From the NCBI GenBank assembly GCA_902475475.1, contig CABRZY010000042.1:1-11877 (forward strand): a DNA stretch of 11,877 bases, in the 5' to 3' direction. Below the pieces are notes generated by a model. The model searched no databases. It was given only the letters and a program-made list of their open reading frames with translations, and was not told where the DNA came from. Numbering within the stretch: the stretch's first letter is position 1; every line of letters begins with the position of its first letter. Both the position numbers and the translations under genes were made by a program. Origin of the DNA: an uncultured Collinsella sp. GTDB taxonomy: Bacteria > Actinomycetota > Coriobacteriia > Coriobacteriales > Coriobacteriaceae. Positions 1 to 5,742 of the stretch are shown here, in pieces.

Positions 1-44
1 AAATGTAACAAGTTCCACTTAGTTGTGGAGCCATTACGAAGTTA

Positions 45-73
45 TTACGATGCGTGCATACGTGTTGTAGAAT
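45..73 (+). promoter_or_regulatory. Possible sigma-70-type promoter upstream of infA
   Basis: A -10-like TAGAAT (68-73) matches TATAAT at 5 of 6 positions. It lies 17 bp downstream of TTACGA (45-50), which matches only 3 of 6 positions of the -35 consensus. Transcription would begin near 80, giving a leader of about 33 nt before the infA GTG. Bases 1-112 show no coding potential, so an internal promoter before infA is plausible even though the gene sits inside the ribosomal cluster. The -35 overlaps one copy of a direct ATTACGA repeat (33-39 and 44-50). Confidence 0.4.
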
Positions 74-112
74 ACTCAATCGCTGTCGTTTTCAAGAGAA
101 AGATGATTGCTT

Positions 113-331
113 GTGAAGAAGGAAGACGCAATTGAGCTCGAGGGTACGGTAAAGGAACCGTTGCCCAATGCCATGTTTAAGGTCGAGCTCGAGAACGGTC
201 ATTCGGTTCTGTGCAACATTTCTGGCAAGATCCGAATGAATTACATCCGTATTCTCCCCGGTGACAGGGTTGTCGTGGAGCTTTCCCCGTACGACCTGAC
301 CCGTGGCCGCATCACCTATCGCTACAAATAG
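113..331 (+). CDS. infA: Translation initiation factor IF-1
   Basis: IF-1 is a single OB-fold protein that binds the A site of the 30S subunit during initiation and works with IF-2 and IF-3. The 72-residue product, beginning MKKEDAIELEGTV, matches the usual family length and conserved N-terminus. It also carries the canonical NISGKIRMNYIRI, GDRVVVELSPYDL and RGRITYRYK segments. I chose GTG at 113 over the in-frame TTG at 107 for two reasons: it gives the standard family start, and the purine-rich AGAGAAAG (95-102) is about 10 nt away from it but only 4 nt from the TTG. It is the first gene here of the run infA-rpmJ-rpsM-rpsK-rpsD-rpoA-rplQ. An unusually long gap of 150 nt follows before rpmJ. 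The identification is certain; the start codon is likely. Confidence 0.97.
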   Translation: MKKEDAIELEGTVKEPLPNAMFKVELENGHSVLCNISGKIRMNYIRILPGDRVVVELSPYDLTRGRITYRYK

Positions 332-356
332 CGGCACGCATACACGCACTCCATTT

Positions 357-432
357 CCGGCTGCAGGCTTAGCTCAACCTACGGTCGGATTGTGTGTGAA
401 GACCAGCCATAGTTTTAAACGCCTGCGGCTGG
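357..432 (+). other. Possible structured RNA element in the infA-rpmJ gap
   Basis: Two segments of the 150-nt gap, 357-368 (CCGGCTGCAGGC) and 421-432 (GCCTGCGGCTGG), can pair along all 12 positions, with 10 Watson-Crick pairs and 2 G-U pairs. They enclose a 52-nt loop, inside which GGTC (383-386) can pair with GACC (401-404). The stem ends about 37 nt before the rpmJ Shine-Dalgarno sequence. No U-tract follows, so it does not look like an intrinsic terminator. The rest of the gap holds three AGTAG copies (436-440, 443-447, 451-455) and no open reading frame of note. The pairing is seen in the sequence; a function is inference. Confidence 0.3.
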
Positions 433-481
433 GCGAGTAGATAGTAGGGAAGTAGTTTGAGCGCTACCGAAAGGAAGAACG

Positions 482-595
482 ATGAAGGTACGTCCTTCGG
501 TCAAGAAGATGTGCGATAAGTGCAAAATCATTAGGCGCCATGGCAAGGTCCTCGTCATTTGCGAGAACCCCCGTCATAAGCAGCGTCAGGGTTAA
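482..595 (+). CDS. rpmJ: 50S ribosomal protein L36 (bL36), zinc-binding form
   Basis: L36 is the smallest protein of the large ribosomal subunit and helps stabilise 23S rRNA folding. The product is 37 residues, MKVRPSVKKMCDKCKIIRRH followed by GKVLVICENPRHKQRQG. It has the four zinc ligands of the 'C+' form: Cys11, Cys14, Cys27 and His32. The ATG is preceded by GAAAGGA (469-475) at suitable spacing. It lies between infA and rpsM, its usual place in bacterial ribosomal clusters, and rpsM begins 14 nt after its stop. Zinc-dependent L36 is the form that many bacteria replace with a zinc-free paralogue under zinc limitation; none is visible in this window. Identification is secure. Confidence 0.97.
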   Translation: MKVRPSVKKMCDKCKIIRRHGKVLVICENPRHKQRQG

Positions 596-609
596 GAGAG
601 GAGACTACG

Positions 610-984
610 TTGGCCCGTATTAATGGTGTCGACCTCCCGCGTGAGAAGCGCGTTGAGATCGGTCTGACCTACATTTACGGCATCGGCCGCACCACTGCGA
701 CGAAGATTTGCGTCGAGTGCAACGTTAACGTGGATACGCGCGTTAAGGACCTCACCGAGGATGAGGTTAACGCCATCCGCGATTATATCGATAAGAACCA
801 GATCATGGTTGAGGGCGACCTCCGCCGTGAGCGCAACCAGAACGTCAAGCGCCTTATGGACATCGGCTGCAACCGCGGCCTTCGTCACCGCAAGGGCCTC
901 CCGGTCCGCGGCCAGCGCACCCACACTAACGCTCGTACCCGCAAGGGCCCGAAGCGTCAGATCGGTGCTAAGAAGAAGAAATAA
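610..984 (+). CDS. rpsM: 30S ribosomal protein S13 (uS13)
   Basis: S13 sits in the head of the small subunit, contacting the P-site tRNA and forming intersubunit bridges. The 124-residue product begins MARINGVDLPREKRVEIGLT and contains the family's IYGIGRTTATKIC helix-two-turn-helix region. It ends in a highly basic tail, with GLRHRKGLPVRGQRT followed by NARTRKGPKRQIGAKKKK. The start is a TTG at 610, supported by GAGAGGAGA (596-604) 5 nt upstream and by the conserved N-terminus. The stop codon overlaps the Shine-Dalgarno sequence of rpsK (TAAGGAG, 982-988), which suggests tight translational spacing with the next gene. Confidence 0.98.
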   Translation: MARINGVDLPREKRVEIGLTYIYGIGRTTATKICVECNVNVDTRVKDLTEDEVNAIRDYIDKNQIMVEGDLRRERNQNVKRLMDIGCNRGLRHRKGLPVRGQRTHTNARTRKGPKRQIGAKKKK

Positions 985-998
985 GGAGCGCTAGATAG

Positions 999-1403
999 AT
1001 GGCTACTGCTAAGAAGAACGTTCGCGCTGCCCGTCTGAAGCGCGCGGACCGTAAGAACATTTCCGTGGGCCAGGCTCACATTCGTTCTACGTTCAACAAC
1101 ACGATCGTTTCGATCACCGATCCCCAGGGCAACGTCATTTCCTGGAAGTCGGCTGGCCAGGTGGGCTTCAAGGGCTCCCGTAAGTCCACGCCGTTCGCTG
1201 CCCAGATGGCTGCCGAGGCTGCTGCCAAGCAGGCCATGGAGCACGGTATGAAGAAGGTTTCCGTCTTCGTCAAGGGCCCCGGCTCCGGTCGTGAGACCGC
1301 CATCCGCTCCCTCCAGGCTGCTGGCCTCGAGGTCTCGAGCATCCAGGACAAGACCCCCATTCCGCACAACGGCTGCCGCCCCAAGAAGCGTCGCCGCGTG
1401 TAA
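999..1403 (+). CDS. rpsK: 30S ribosomal protein S11 (uS11)
   Basis: S11 lies on the platform of the small subunit, near the E site and the 3' end of 16S rRNA. The 134-residue protein has a lysine/arginine-rich N-terminal stretch of about 20 residues. The conserved core follows, with HIRSTFNNTIVSITDPQGN, SWKSAGQVGFKGSRKSTPFA and KGPGSGRETAIRSLQAAGL, and it ends PIPHNGCRPKKRRRV. The ATG is served by TAAGGAG (982-988). It sits between rpsM and rpsD in the standard alpha-operon order, with a 19-nt gap before rpsD. Length and motifs are ordinary for the family. Confidence 0.98.
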   Translation: MATAKKNVRAARLKRADRKNISVGQAHIRSTFNNTIVSITDPQGNVISWKSAGQVGFKGSRKSTPFAAQMAAEAAAKQAMEHGMKKVSVFVKGPGSGRETAIRSLQAAGLEVSSIQDKTPIPHNGCRPKKRRRV

Positions 1404-1422
1404 CTGAAAGGATCGTATCAAT

Positions 1423-2019
1423 ATGGCAATCGACAGGACTCCTGTTCTTAAGCGCTGCCGTCAGCTCGGGATCGATCCCGCTGAGCTCGGTTACAGCAGC
1501 AAGAAGGAATCTATCCGTCAGCCCAAGCGCCGTCGCAAGGAATCTGAGTACGGCATGCAGCTGCGCGAGAAGCAGAAGGTCAAGTTCATCTATGGCGTTC
1601 TGGAGAAGCAGTTCCACGGCTACTTCAACAAGGCCCGCAAGATGAACGGCGTCACCGGTGAGAACCTCATGATCATCCTTGAGTCTCGCCTCGACAACGT
1701 CGTCTTCCGTCTTGGCTTCGCCCGCACTCGCAAAGAGGCTCGTCAGTCCGTCCGTCACGGTCACTTCACCGTGAACGGCAAGCGCGTGGACATCCCGTCC
1801 TACCGCGTCAAGGCCGGCGACGTCGTCGCTGTCGGCGAGAAGTTCCGTGACCTCCTCCCCATCAAGGAGGCCCTGATTTCCTCCGAGCGCTTTGAGGTCC
1901 CTGGCTGGCTCGAGGTCGATATCGAGAAGCTGTCTGGTAACGTGCTCGCTCTGCCGACGCGTGAGCAGATCAGCGGTGATATCAACGAGCAGCTCATCGT
2001 CGAGCTCTACTCTAAGTAG
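1423..2019 (+). CDS. rpsD: 30S ribosomal protein S4 (uS4), zinc-free type
   Basis: S4 is a primary 16S rRNA-binding protein that nucleates assembly of the small subunit and helps form the mRNA entry tunnel. The product is 198 residues. The S4 RNA-binding fold is visible at about residues 86-130, with LESRLDNVVFRLGFARTRKE and RHGHFTVNGKRVDIPSYRV. The only cysteine is Cys12, so the N-terminal four-cysteine zinc site found in some S4 proteins is absent. GAAAGGA (1406-1412) supports the ATG. In several bacteria S4 represses its own operon by binding mRNA; I see no evident S4-binding pseudoknot in the short gaps here. A 32-nt gap leads to rpoA. Confidence 0.97.
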   Translation: MAIDRTPVLKRCRQLGIDPAELGYSSKKESIRQPKRRRKESEYGMQLREKQKVKFIYGVLEKQFHGYFNKARKMNGVTGENLMIILESRLDNVVFRLGFARTRKEARQSVRHGHFTVNGKRVDIPSYRVKAGDVVAVGEKFRDLLPIKEALISSERFEVPGWLEVDIEKLSGNVLALPTREQISGDINEQLIVELYSK

Positions 2020-2051
2020 TCCATCCGGGCTGCTGAGGCTGGAGGTAATAC

Positions 2052-2993
2052 ATGTCAGAATTCATTAGGCCTCAGGTTCAGGTCGAAGAGATCAACGAGA
2101 CGTCTGCTCGTGTCTCCGTCGAGCCGCTCGAGCGTGGCTACGGCGATACGCTGGGTAACTCCCTCCGTCGCGTACTTCTGTCCTCGCTCGAGGGTGCCGC
2201 CGTCGAGGCTATTCAGATCGATGGTGCGCAGCACGAGTTCATGACCATCCCTAACATGGTCGAGGATGTCACCGACATCGTCCTGAATGTCAAGGGTCTT
2301 GTCTTCAGGGCTCTCGGCACGACCGACGAGGCGACCGCCACCATCTCGGTTGACGGCCCCTGCGAGGTCACCGGTGCGGACTTCTTTATTCCGTCCGAGT
2401 TTGAGCTGGTCAACCCCGAGCAGCACATTGCTACGCTCACCGAGGGTGGCCATCTCACCATGAGCATGCGCATCGGCTATGGCCGCGGCTATGTTTCTGG
2501 CGAGGCCAACAAGCGCGACAACGATCCCATCGGTGTGATCCACGTCGACTCGCTGTACTCGCCGGTTTCCCGTTGCGCCAAGCTCGTTGAGGCTTGCCGT
2601 GTCGGTCAGCACACCGACTACGACCGCCTTGTCCTCGAGATCGAGACCAACGGCTCCATCGCCCCGCGCGACGCCGTGGTCCAGGCTGCTAATATCATCA
2701 ACCAGCATATGGCCGCCTTTATGAACCTTGCCGAGACCCCCGAGGTCGAGGAGGAGGCTTCGATCTTCGCTCCCGAGGTCACCAACGACAACGCCGAGCT
2801 GGACAAGCAGATCGAGGATCTGGACCTTTCCGTCCGTTCCTACAACTGCCTTAAGCGCGCCAGCATTCACTCGGTCCGTCAGCTCGTTGAGTTCTCGGAG
2901 AACGATCTACTCAACATCCGTAACTTCGGTGTTAAGTCGATCGAGGAAGTGAAGGACAAGCTTGAGTCCATGGGCCTGAGCCTGAAGGCTTAA
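2052..2993 (+). CDS. rpoA: DNA-directed RNA polymerase subunit alpha
   Basis: The alpha subunit dimerises to scaffold beta and beta' and contacts UP elements and activators. The 313-residue product has a normal N-terminal domain (about 1-230), including the dimer and assembly helix GYGDTLGNSLRRVLLSS (residues 29-45). An acidic linker of about 20 residues follows, and then the C-terminal domain (about 250-313). The C-terminal domain retains VRSYNCLK (261-268), so Arg262, Asn265 and Cys266 correspond to the DNA- and activator-contacting residues around Arg265 of E. coli. The helix-hairpin-helix region NIRNFGVKSIEEVKDKL is also present. GGAGGT (2041-2046) lies 5 nt before the ATG, the strongest Shine-Dalgarno sequence of the cluster. 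rplQ follows after 30 nt. Confidence 0.98.
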   Translation: MSEFIRPQVQVEEINETSARVSVEPLERGYGDTLGNSLRRVLLSSLEGAAVEAIQIDGAQHEFMTIPNMVEDVTDIVLNVKGLVFRALGTTDEATATISVDGPCEVTGADFFIPSEFELVNPEQHIATLTEGGHLTMSMRIGYGRGYVSGEANKRDNDPIGVIHVDSLYSPVSRCAKLVEACRVGQHTDYDRLVLEIETNGSIAPRDAVVQAANIINQHMAAFMNLAETPEVEEEASIFAPEVTNDNAELDKQIEDLDLSVRSYNCLKRASIHSVRQLVEFSENDLLNIRNFGVKSIEEVKDKLESMGLSLKA

Positions 2994-3023
2994 TGCTTCG
3001 CATATTTGAGGAGAAACTAGACC

Positions 3024-3491
3024 ATGCGTCACAACGTTAAGAAGGGCCTGAAGCTCGGCACCGATGCGAGCCACACCAAGGCCATGAAGAAGAGCCTTGC
3101 TAAGGCCCTCTTCGAGAACGACCGCATCAAGACCACCGAGACCCGCGCTAAGGCGCTGCGTTCGGTCGTCGACCCGATCATCACTTGGGCCAAGAAGGGC
3201 GACCTGCACTCTCGTCGTCTGGCTATCGCCAAGCTTGGCGATAAGCAGCTCGTTGCCGAGATCTTCGACAAGGCTGCCCAGGGCATGTGGCAGGACCGCA
3301 ATGGCGGTTACACCCGCATCATGAAGCTCGGCAAACGCAAGGGCGACAACGCTCCCATCGTTATCATGGAGCTCGTCACCGAGCCTTGCACGCCTAAGGC
3401 CAAGAAGGCTGCTCCGGCCCCCAAGAAGGCCGCTGCTCCCAAGAAGGTCGAGGCTGTCGAGGAGGCTCCTGCTGAGGAGACCGCTGAGTAG
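3024..3491 (+). CDS. rplQ: 50S ribosomal protein L17 (bL17) with Ala/Lys/Glu tail
   Basis: L17 lies near the peptide exit tunnel of the large subunit. Residues 1 to about 118 form the normal core: MRHNVKKGLKLGTDASHTKA, the RIKTTETRAKALRSVVDPII region and RNGGYTRIMKLGKRKGDNAP. A tail of about 37 residues follows, built from Lys-Ala-Pro runs and then a Glu/Ala stretch, making the protein 155 residues against roughly 115-120 for short members. Such low-complexity tails occur on several actinobacterial ribosomal proteins and are probably surface-exposed. GAGGAGA (3008-3014) supports the ATG. The TAG stop overlaps a candidate -35 element, and a strong terminator begins 27 nt later, so this is the last gene of the ribosomal transcription unit. 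Confidence 0.97.
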   Translation: MRHNVKKGLKLGTDASHTKAMKKSLAKALFENDRIKTTETRAKALRSVVDPIITWAKKGDLHSRRLAIAKLGDKQLVAEIFDKAAQGMWQDRNGGYTRIMKLGKRKGDNAPIVIMELVTEPCTPKAKKAAPAPKKAAAPKKVEAVEEAPAEETAE

Positions 3492-3516
3492 ACATTCCGT
3501 CTGCATAGGCTATATT
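3489..3516 (+). promoter_or_regulatory. Candidate truA promoter overlapping the rplQ stop codon
   Basis: TAGACA (3489-3494) and TATATT (3511-3516) each match the sigma-70 consensus hexamers at 5 of 6 positions, with a 16-bp spacer. The -35 includes the rplQ stop codon. The expected start point near 3523 falls inside the 5' arm of the rplQ terminator (3518-3527). A transcript begun there would lack the outer stem and could pass into truA, whose ATG lies about 60 nt downstream. This is a consensus match by eye without experimental support. Confidence 0.45.
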
Positions 3517-3517
3517 C

Positions 3518-3548
3518 GAGGGGTACGTTCGCGTACCCCTCTTTTTTT
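3518..3548 (+). terminator. Intrinsic terminator after rplQ
   Basis: A perfect 10-bp stem (GAGGGGTACG at 3518-3527 with CGTACCCCTC at 3532-3541) closes on a TTCG tetraloop and is followed immediately by seven T residues (3542-3548). This is a textbook Rho-independent terminator. It ends the infA-to-rplQ transcription unit 35 nt before the truA ATG. Confidence 0.95.
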
Positions 3549-3583
3549 GTCGCGATACCGTTACTTGTTTGTTGGGAGCGCCC

Positions 3584-4408
3584 ATGACTGCGCCGTCTGA
3601 TTTCAATTCGACCCCCGAGCTTGACGCCACGCTCGTATTTCGCGTGGCCTATGATGGTTCATCGTATAGCGGATTTGCCGAGCAGCCGGGACAGACGACG
3701 GTTGCGGGTGAGCTACGTCGAGCCATCGAGACGCTGCTTCGCCGCCCGATCGATTTGACGTGCGCGGGGCGTACCGATGCCGGCGTTCATGCCGTGGCTC
3801 AGTACATCAGCGTGCCCGTAACGGACGCTGAGCTCGCGTGTACGCGCCGTAGGTGGCTGCGGGCCATGGATGCCCTGCTGCCCAAAGATATCGCCATCAA
3901 CGAGGTCTACAAGGCTCGTAAGGGCTTTTCTGCGCGCTTTGACGCGTGCTCTCGCACTTACACCTATCGCATTGCCGATCGTGATCCGCGGCCCGTGCTG
4001 TCACGCGGTGCTGTGTGGTGGCATCGCTATCCCCTCGACGTCGATGCGATGGCGGCCGCCTGCCCTGCGCTTTTGGGCGAGCAGGACTTTAAAAGCTTTT
4101 GCAAGGTTGCCTCTGCCGTGGGCAAACCTACGCACCGCTGCGTAATGCGCGCCGAGTTTGGCCATGAGGTTGCGTTTGGCGAGGACATCCTGACGTTTAC
4201 CATCGAGGGCAATGCGTTTCTGCATTCGATGGTCCGTACGATCGTTGGCACGCTTGTCGAGATTGGCATGCATCGCCGTGAACCCGAGTGGATGCGCGAG
4301 GTCATCGATGCTTGCGACCGTACCGCTGCGGGCCCCACGGCTCCCGCCTGCGGCCTTACGTTTATGGGCGTGGATTACGATCCCGCCGAGCTTGTCGTGC
4401 TCGACTAG
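3584..4408 (+). CDS. truA: tRNA pseudouridine synthase A (tRNA pseudouridine 38-40)
   Basis: TruA isomerises uridines at positions 38-40 of the tRNA anticodon arm to pseudouridine. The 274-residue product carries the family hallmark CAGRTDAGVHA (residues 60-70), with catalytic Asp65. It also has AYDGSSYSGF near the N-terminus, FSARFDACSRTYTYRI in the middle and the late TFTIEGNAFLHSMVRTIVGT segment. A 15-residue N-terminal extension precedes the first conserved strand. I chose ATG 3584, which has GGGAG (3574-3578) 5 nt upstream; the in-frame TTG at 3569 would sit too close to the terminator and lacks a ribosome binding site. Its place after rplQ is conserved in many bacteria. Transcription is probably partly separate from the ribosomal cluster. 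Confidence 0.96.
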   Translation: MTAPSDFNSTPELDATLVFRVAYDGSSYSGFAEQPGQTTVAGELRRAIETLLRRPIDLTCAGRTDAGVHAVAQYISVPVTDAELACTRRRWLRAMDALLPKDIAINEVYKARKGFSARFDACSRTYTYRIADRDPRPVLSRGAVWWHRYPLDVDAMAAACPALLGEQDFKSFCKVASAVGKPTHRCVMRAEFGHEVAFGEDILTFTIEGNAFLHSMVRTIVGTLVEIGMHRREPEWMREVIDACDRTAAGPTAPACGLTFMGVDYDPAELVVLD

Positions 4409-4526
4409 GGGAGGGCTAGACGCGCCGTTCGTCGGCACCTGTCATCTGTGGGCTGCGCGTGTGCAACATCTGTTCTTGGCGTGCAGTGCAACCGGTGTCT
4501 CATTGCTTTTATTGCCGGGGTGTACC

Positions 4527-4568
4527 ATGAACGACAGTTTGATTCATTGCTGTCGAGAGGACGGATAA
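4527..4568 (+). CDS. Possible 13-residue leader peptide before the glycosyltransferase
   Basis: ATG 4527 opens a 13-codon frame (MNDSLIHCCREDG). Its TAA ends one base before the TTG start of the next gene, and the next gene's AGAGGA Shine-Dalgarno sequence (4556-4561) lies inside it. The arrangement would permit translational coupling. The ribosome binding site for the small frame itself is weak (GGGGTG at 4517-4522, 4 nt away), and a frame this short can arise by chance. The rest of the 161-nt truA-glycosyltransferase gap shows no clear promoter or terminator. A direct GTGCAAC repeat (4461-4467, 4486-4492) is the only other pattern. Confidence 0.2.
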   Translation: MNDSLIHCCREDG

Positions 4569-4569
4569 C

Positions 4570-5610
4570 TTGGTTCGACGTGGCTCGCATCCGCGACTTT
4601 CGGTGATCCTTGTAGTAGAAGGTTCGCCCAGCTATGCGATGCGTGCGCTCGAGAGTATCCAGAACCAAGACCTCTATGATTTGCAGATCGTCGTTGTCTG
4701 CCGCGATGCTGCGCCCGGTGTGCGCCATTCGCTTCAAGTTGCTGCCGACAGGGACATCCATATTGATTTGATTGACGTCGAGGACGCGAAGCGCGGCGCT
4801 TGTCTTCGTGCCGGTTTTGATGCCTCGCGCGGCTCTCAAATCATCGCCATGAACGCCGATGAGTGGTTTGCTCCGCAGGCCCTTTCCAAGATGGTCGATA
4901 TCGCGTGCGATACTGCGGCAGACATGGTGCTCCCCTCGGTGTCGCTCGATCGATACGATGCGCATCGCGAGCGTCATTCGCGCGTCTTGGATGCTGCCTC
5001 TATTGCCATAGAAGACGAGTCTTCTATGGTGACTGAGCTGCCCCAGTTGATTTTGGGCGGCCTAGTCGCTCAGACCTCTGGCGTGATGTACAGCCGCTCG
5101 CTGTTTGAGGCATGCCTTTTGTGCGACAAGGTGTTTCGCACAGTTGGGTTTATGGCGTGCGCGCTCTCGCGGGCGCAGTGCGTCTCCGGCTGCGGCGACG
5201 CTTGTTTCCACGCCGCGGCACCTAAGCTTACAGATGCCTTTGATCCCACCATGTATGCCAAGGTATCCGATGACATCCGAGCACTCGACGAGCTTGCGGA
5301 CTCGCTCTCGGAAGCAGATAGCGGTGGTCGGCTCAAGCTGGCAAGCCAAAAGTTCTACTTTGCTGGACTGGTCGCCTGCATCGAGAATATGTGCCTGAGC
5401 CCGCATGGGTTGTCGTCAATCGAGCGTTCCGCCCGCATGCGTGATATGCTCGATGCGCCTCGAACCCGTCAGATGGTCGCCGCGCTCAAGGACAACCATC
5501 GGGGACTCGGTCTGTTGTTTGGGCCGATCGCCAGCGCCAAGCCCGCGCGCTGCGTGATGTGTACGCATCTGGCAGCTTTTCTTAACCGGACGGGCGCAAA
5601 AACCGCCTAA
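4570..5610 (+). CDS. Divergent family 2 (GT-A fold) glycosyltransferase-like protein
   Basis: The N-terminal part of this 346-residue protein resembles GT2 enzymes, which move a sugar from a nucleotide donor to an acceptor. It has the opening strand LSVILVVEGSPSYAMRALES and IQNQDLYDLQIVVV (about 10-43), then RGACLRAGFDASRGSQIIAM (75-94) and NADEWF (95-100), where typical members have D-x-D-D-W. Asn95 thus replaces the first acidic residue of the metal-binding motif, while Asp97 and Glu98 remain. Residues beyond about 120 are not recognisable. They hold most of the 13 cysteines, including CLLC (182-185), C204/C208/C212 and CVMC (328-331). No signal peptide or membrane segment is evident, so it is probably cytosolic. 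The TTG start is served by AGAGGA (4556-4561). It could be a wall or glycan transferase or a degenerate family member; substrate unknown. Confidence 0.65.
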   Translation: MVRRGSHPRLSVILVVEGSPSYAMRALESIQNQDLYDLQIVVVCRDAAPGVRHSLQVAADRDIHIDLIDVEDAKRGACLRAGFDASRGSQIIAMNADEWFAPQALSKMVDIACDTAADMVLPSVSLDRYDAHRERHSRVLDAASIAIEDESSMVTELPQLILGGLVAQTSGVMYSRSLFEACLLCDKVFRTVGFMACALSRAQCVSGCGDACFHAAAPKLTDAFDPTMYAKVSDDIRALDELADSLSEADSGGRLKLASQKFYFAGLVACIENMCLSPHGLSSIERSARMRDMLDAPRTRQMVAALKDNHRGLGLLFGPIASAKPARCVMCTHLAAFLNRTGAKTA

Positions 5611-5616
5611 ACGGCT

Positions 5617-5654
5617 CATTTCGAAACAAACTTGCATAGAATTGTTTCGAAATG
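5617..5654. promoter_or_regulatory. 13-bp perfect inverted repeat upstream of argR (candidate operator)
   Basis: CATTTCGAAACAA (5617-5629) is repeated exactly in inverted orientation at 5642-5654 after a 12-bp spacer. Each arm contains the self-complementary octamer TTTCGAAA (5619-5626 and 5645-5652), with centres 26 bp apart. It starts 6 nt after the glycosyltransferase stop and ends 88 nt before the argR ATG. No T-tract follows (the next bases are CGTTCTTATAC), so a terminator role is doubtful, although the folded RNA would be stable enough to consider. It does not resemble the ARG-box consensus. A dimer- or tetramer-binding operator is the favoured reading. This is inference. Confidence 0.5.
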
Positions 5655-5742
5655 CGTTCTTATACACAAAAGCCTTCAAATAGCGTTAAACTATTCAATC
5701 ACTGATTGATTGTCTCCGCCATCTTTTGGAGAGAGGGTTTGT

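Noticed and set aside
1..112. Coding end of an upstream gene (map or adk expected here)
   Set aside because: No frame reads into the window with convincing protein similarity; short frames are closed by stops. The stretch looks intergenic.
2055..2870. 271-codon open frame on the - strand opposite rpoA
   Set aside because: Same cause: a mirror of rpoA codon bias. The predicted protein is a low-complexity mix of Val, Leu, Gly and Asp with no family resemblance.
5617..5654. Ordinary intrinsic terminator for the glycosyltransferase gene
   Set aside because: The stem is A+T-rich, the loop is 12 nt and no T-tract follows on the + strand. It is kept as an alternative in the finding but not annotated as a terminator.
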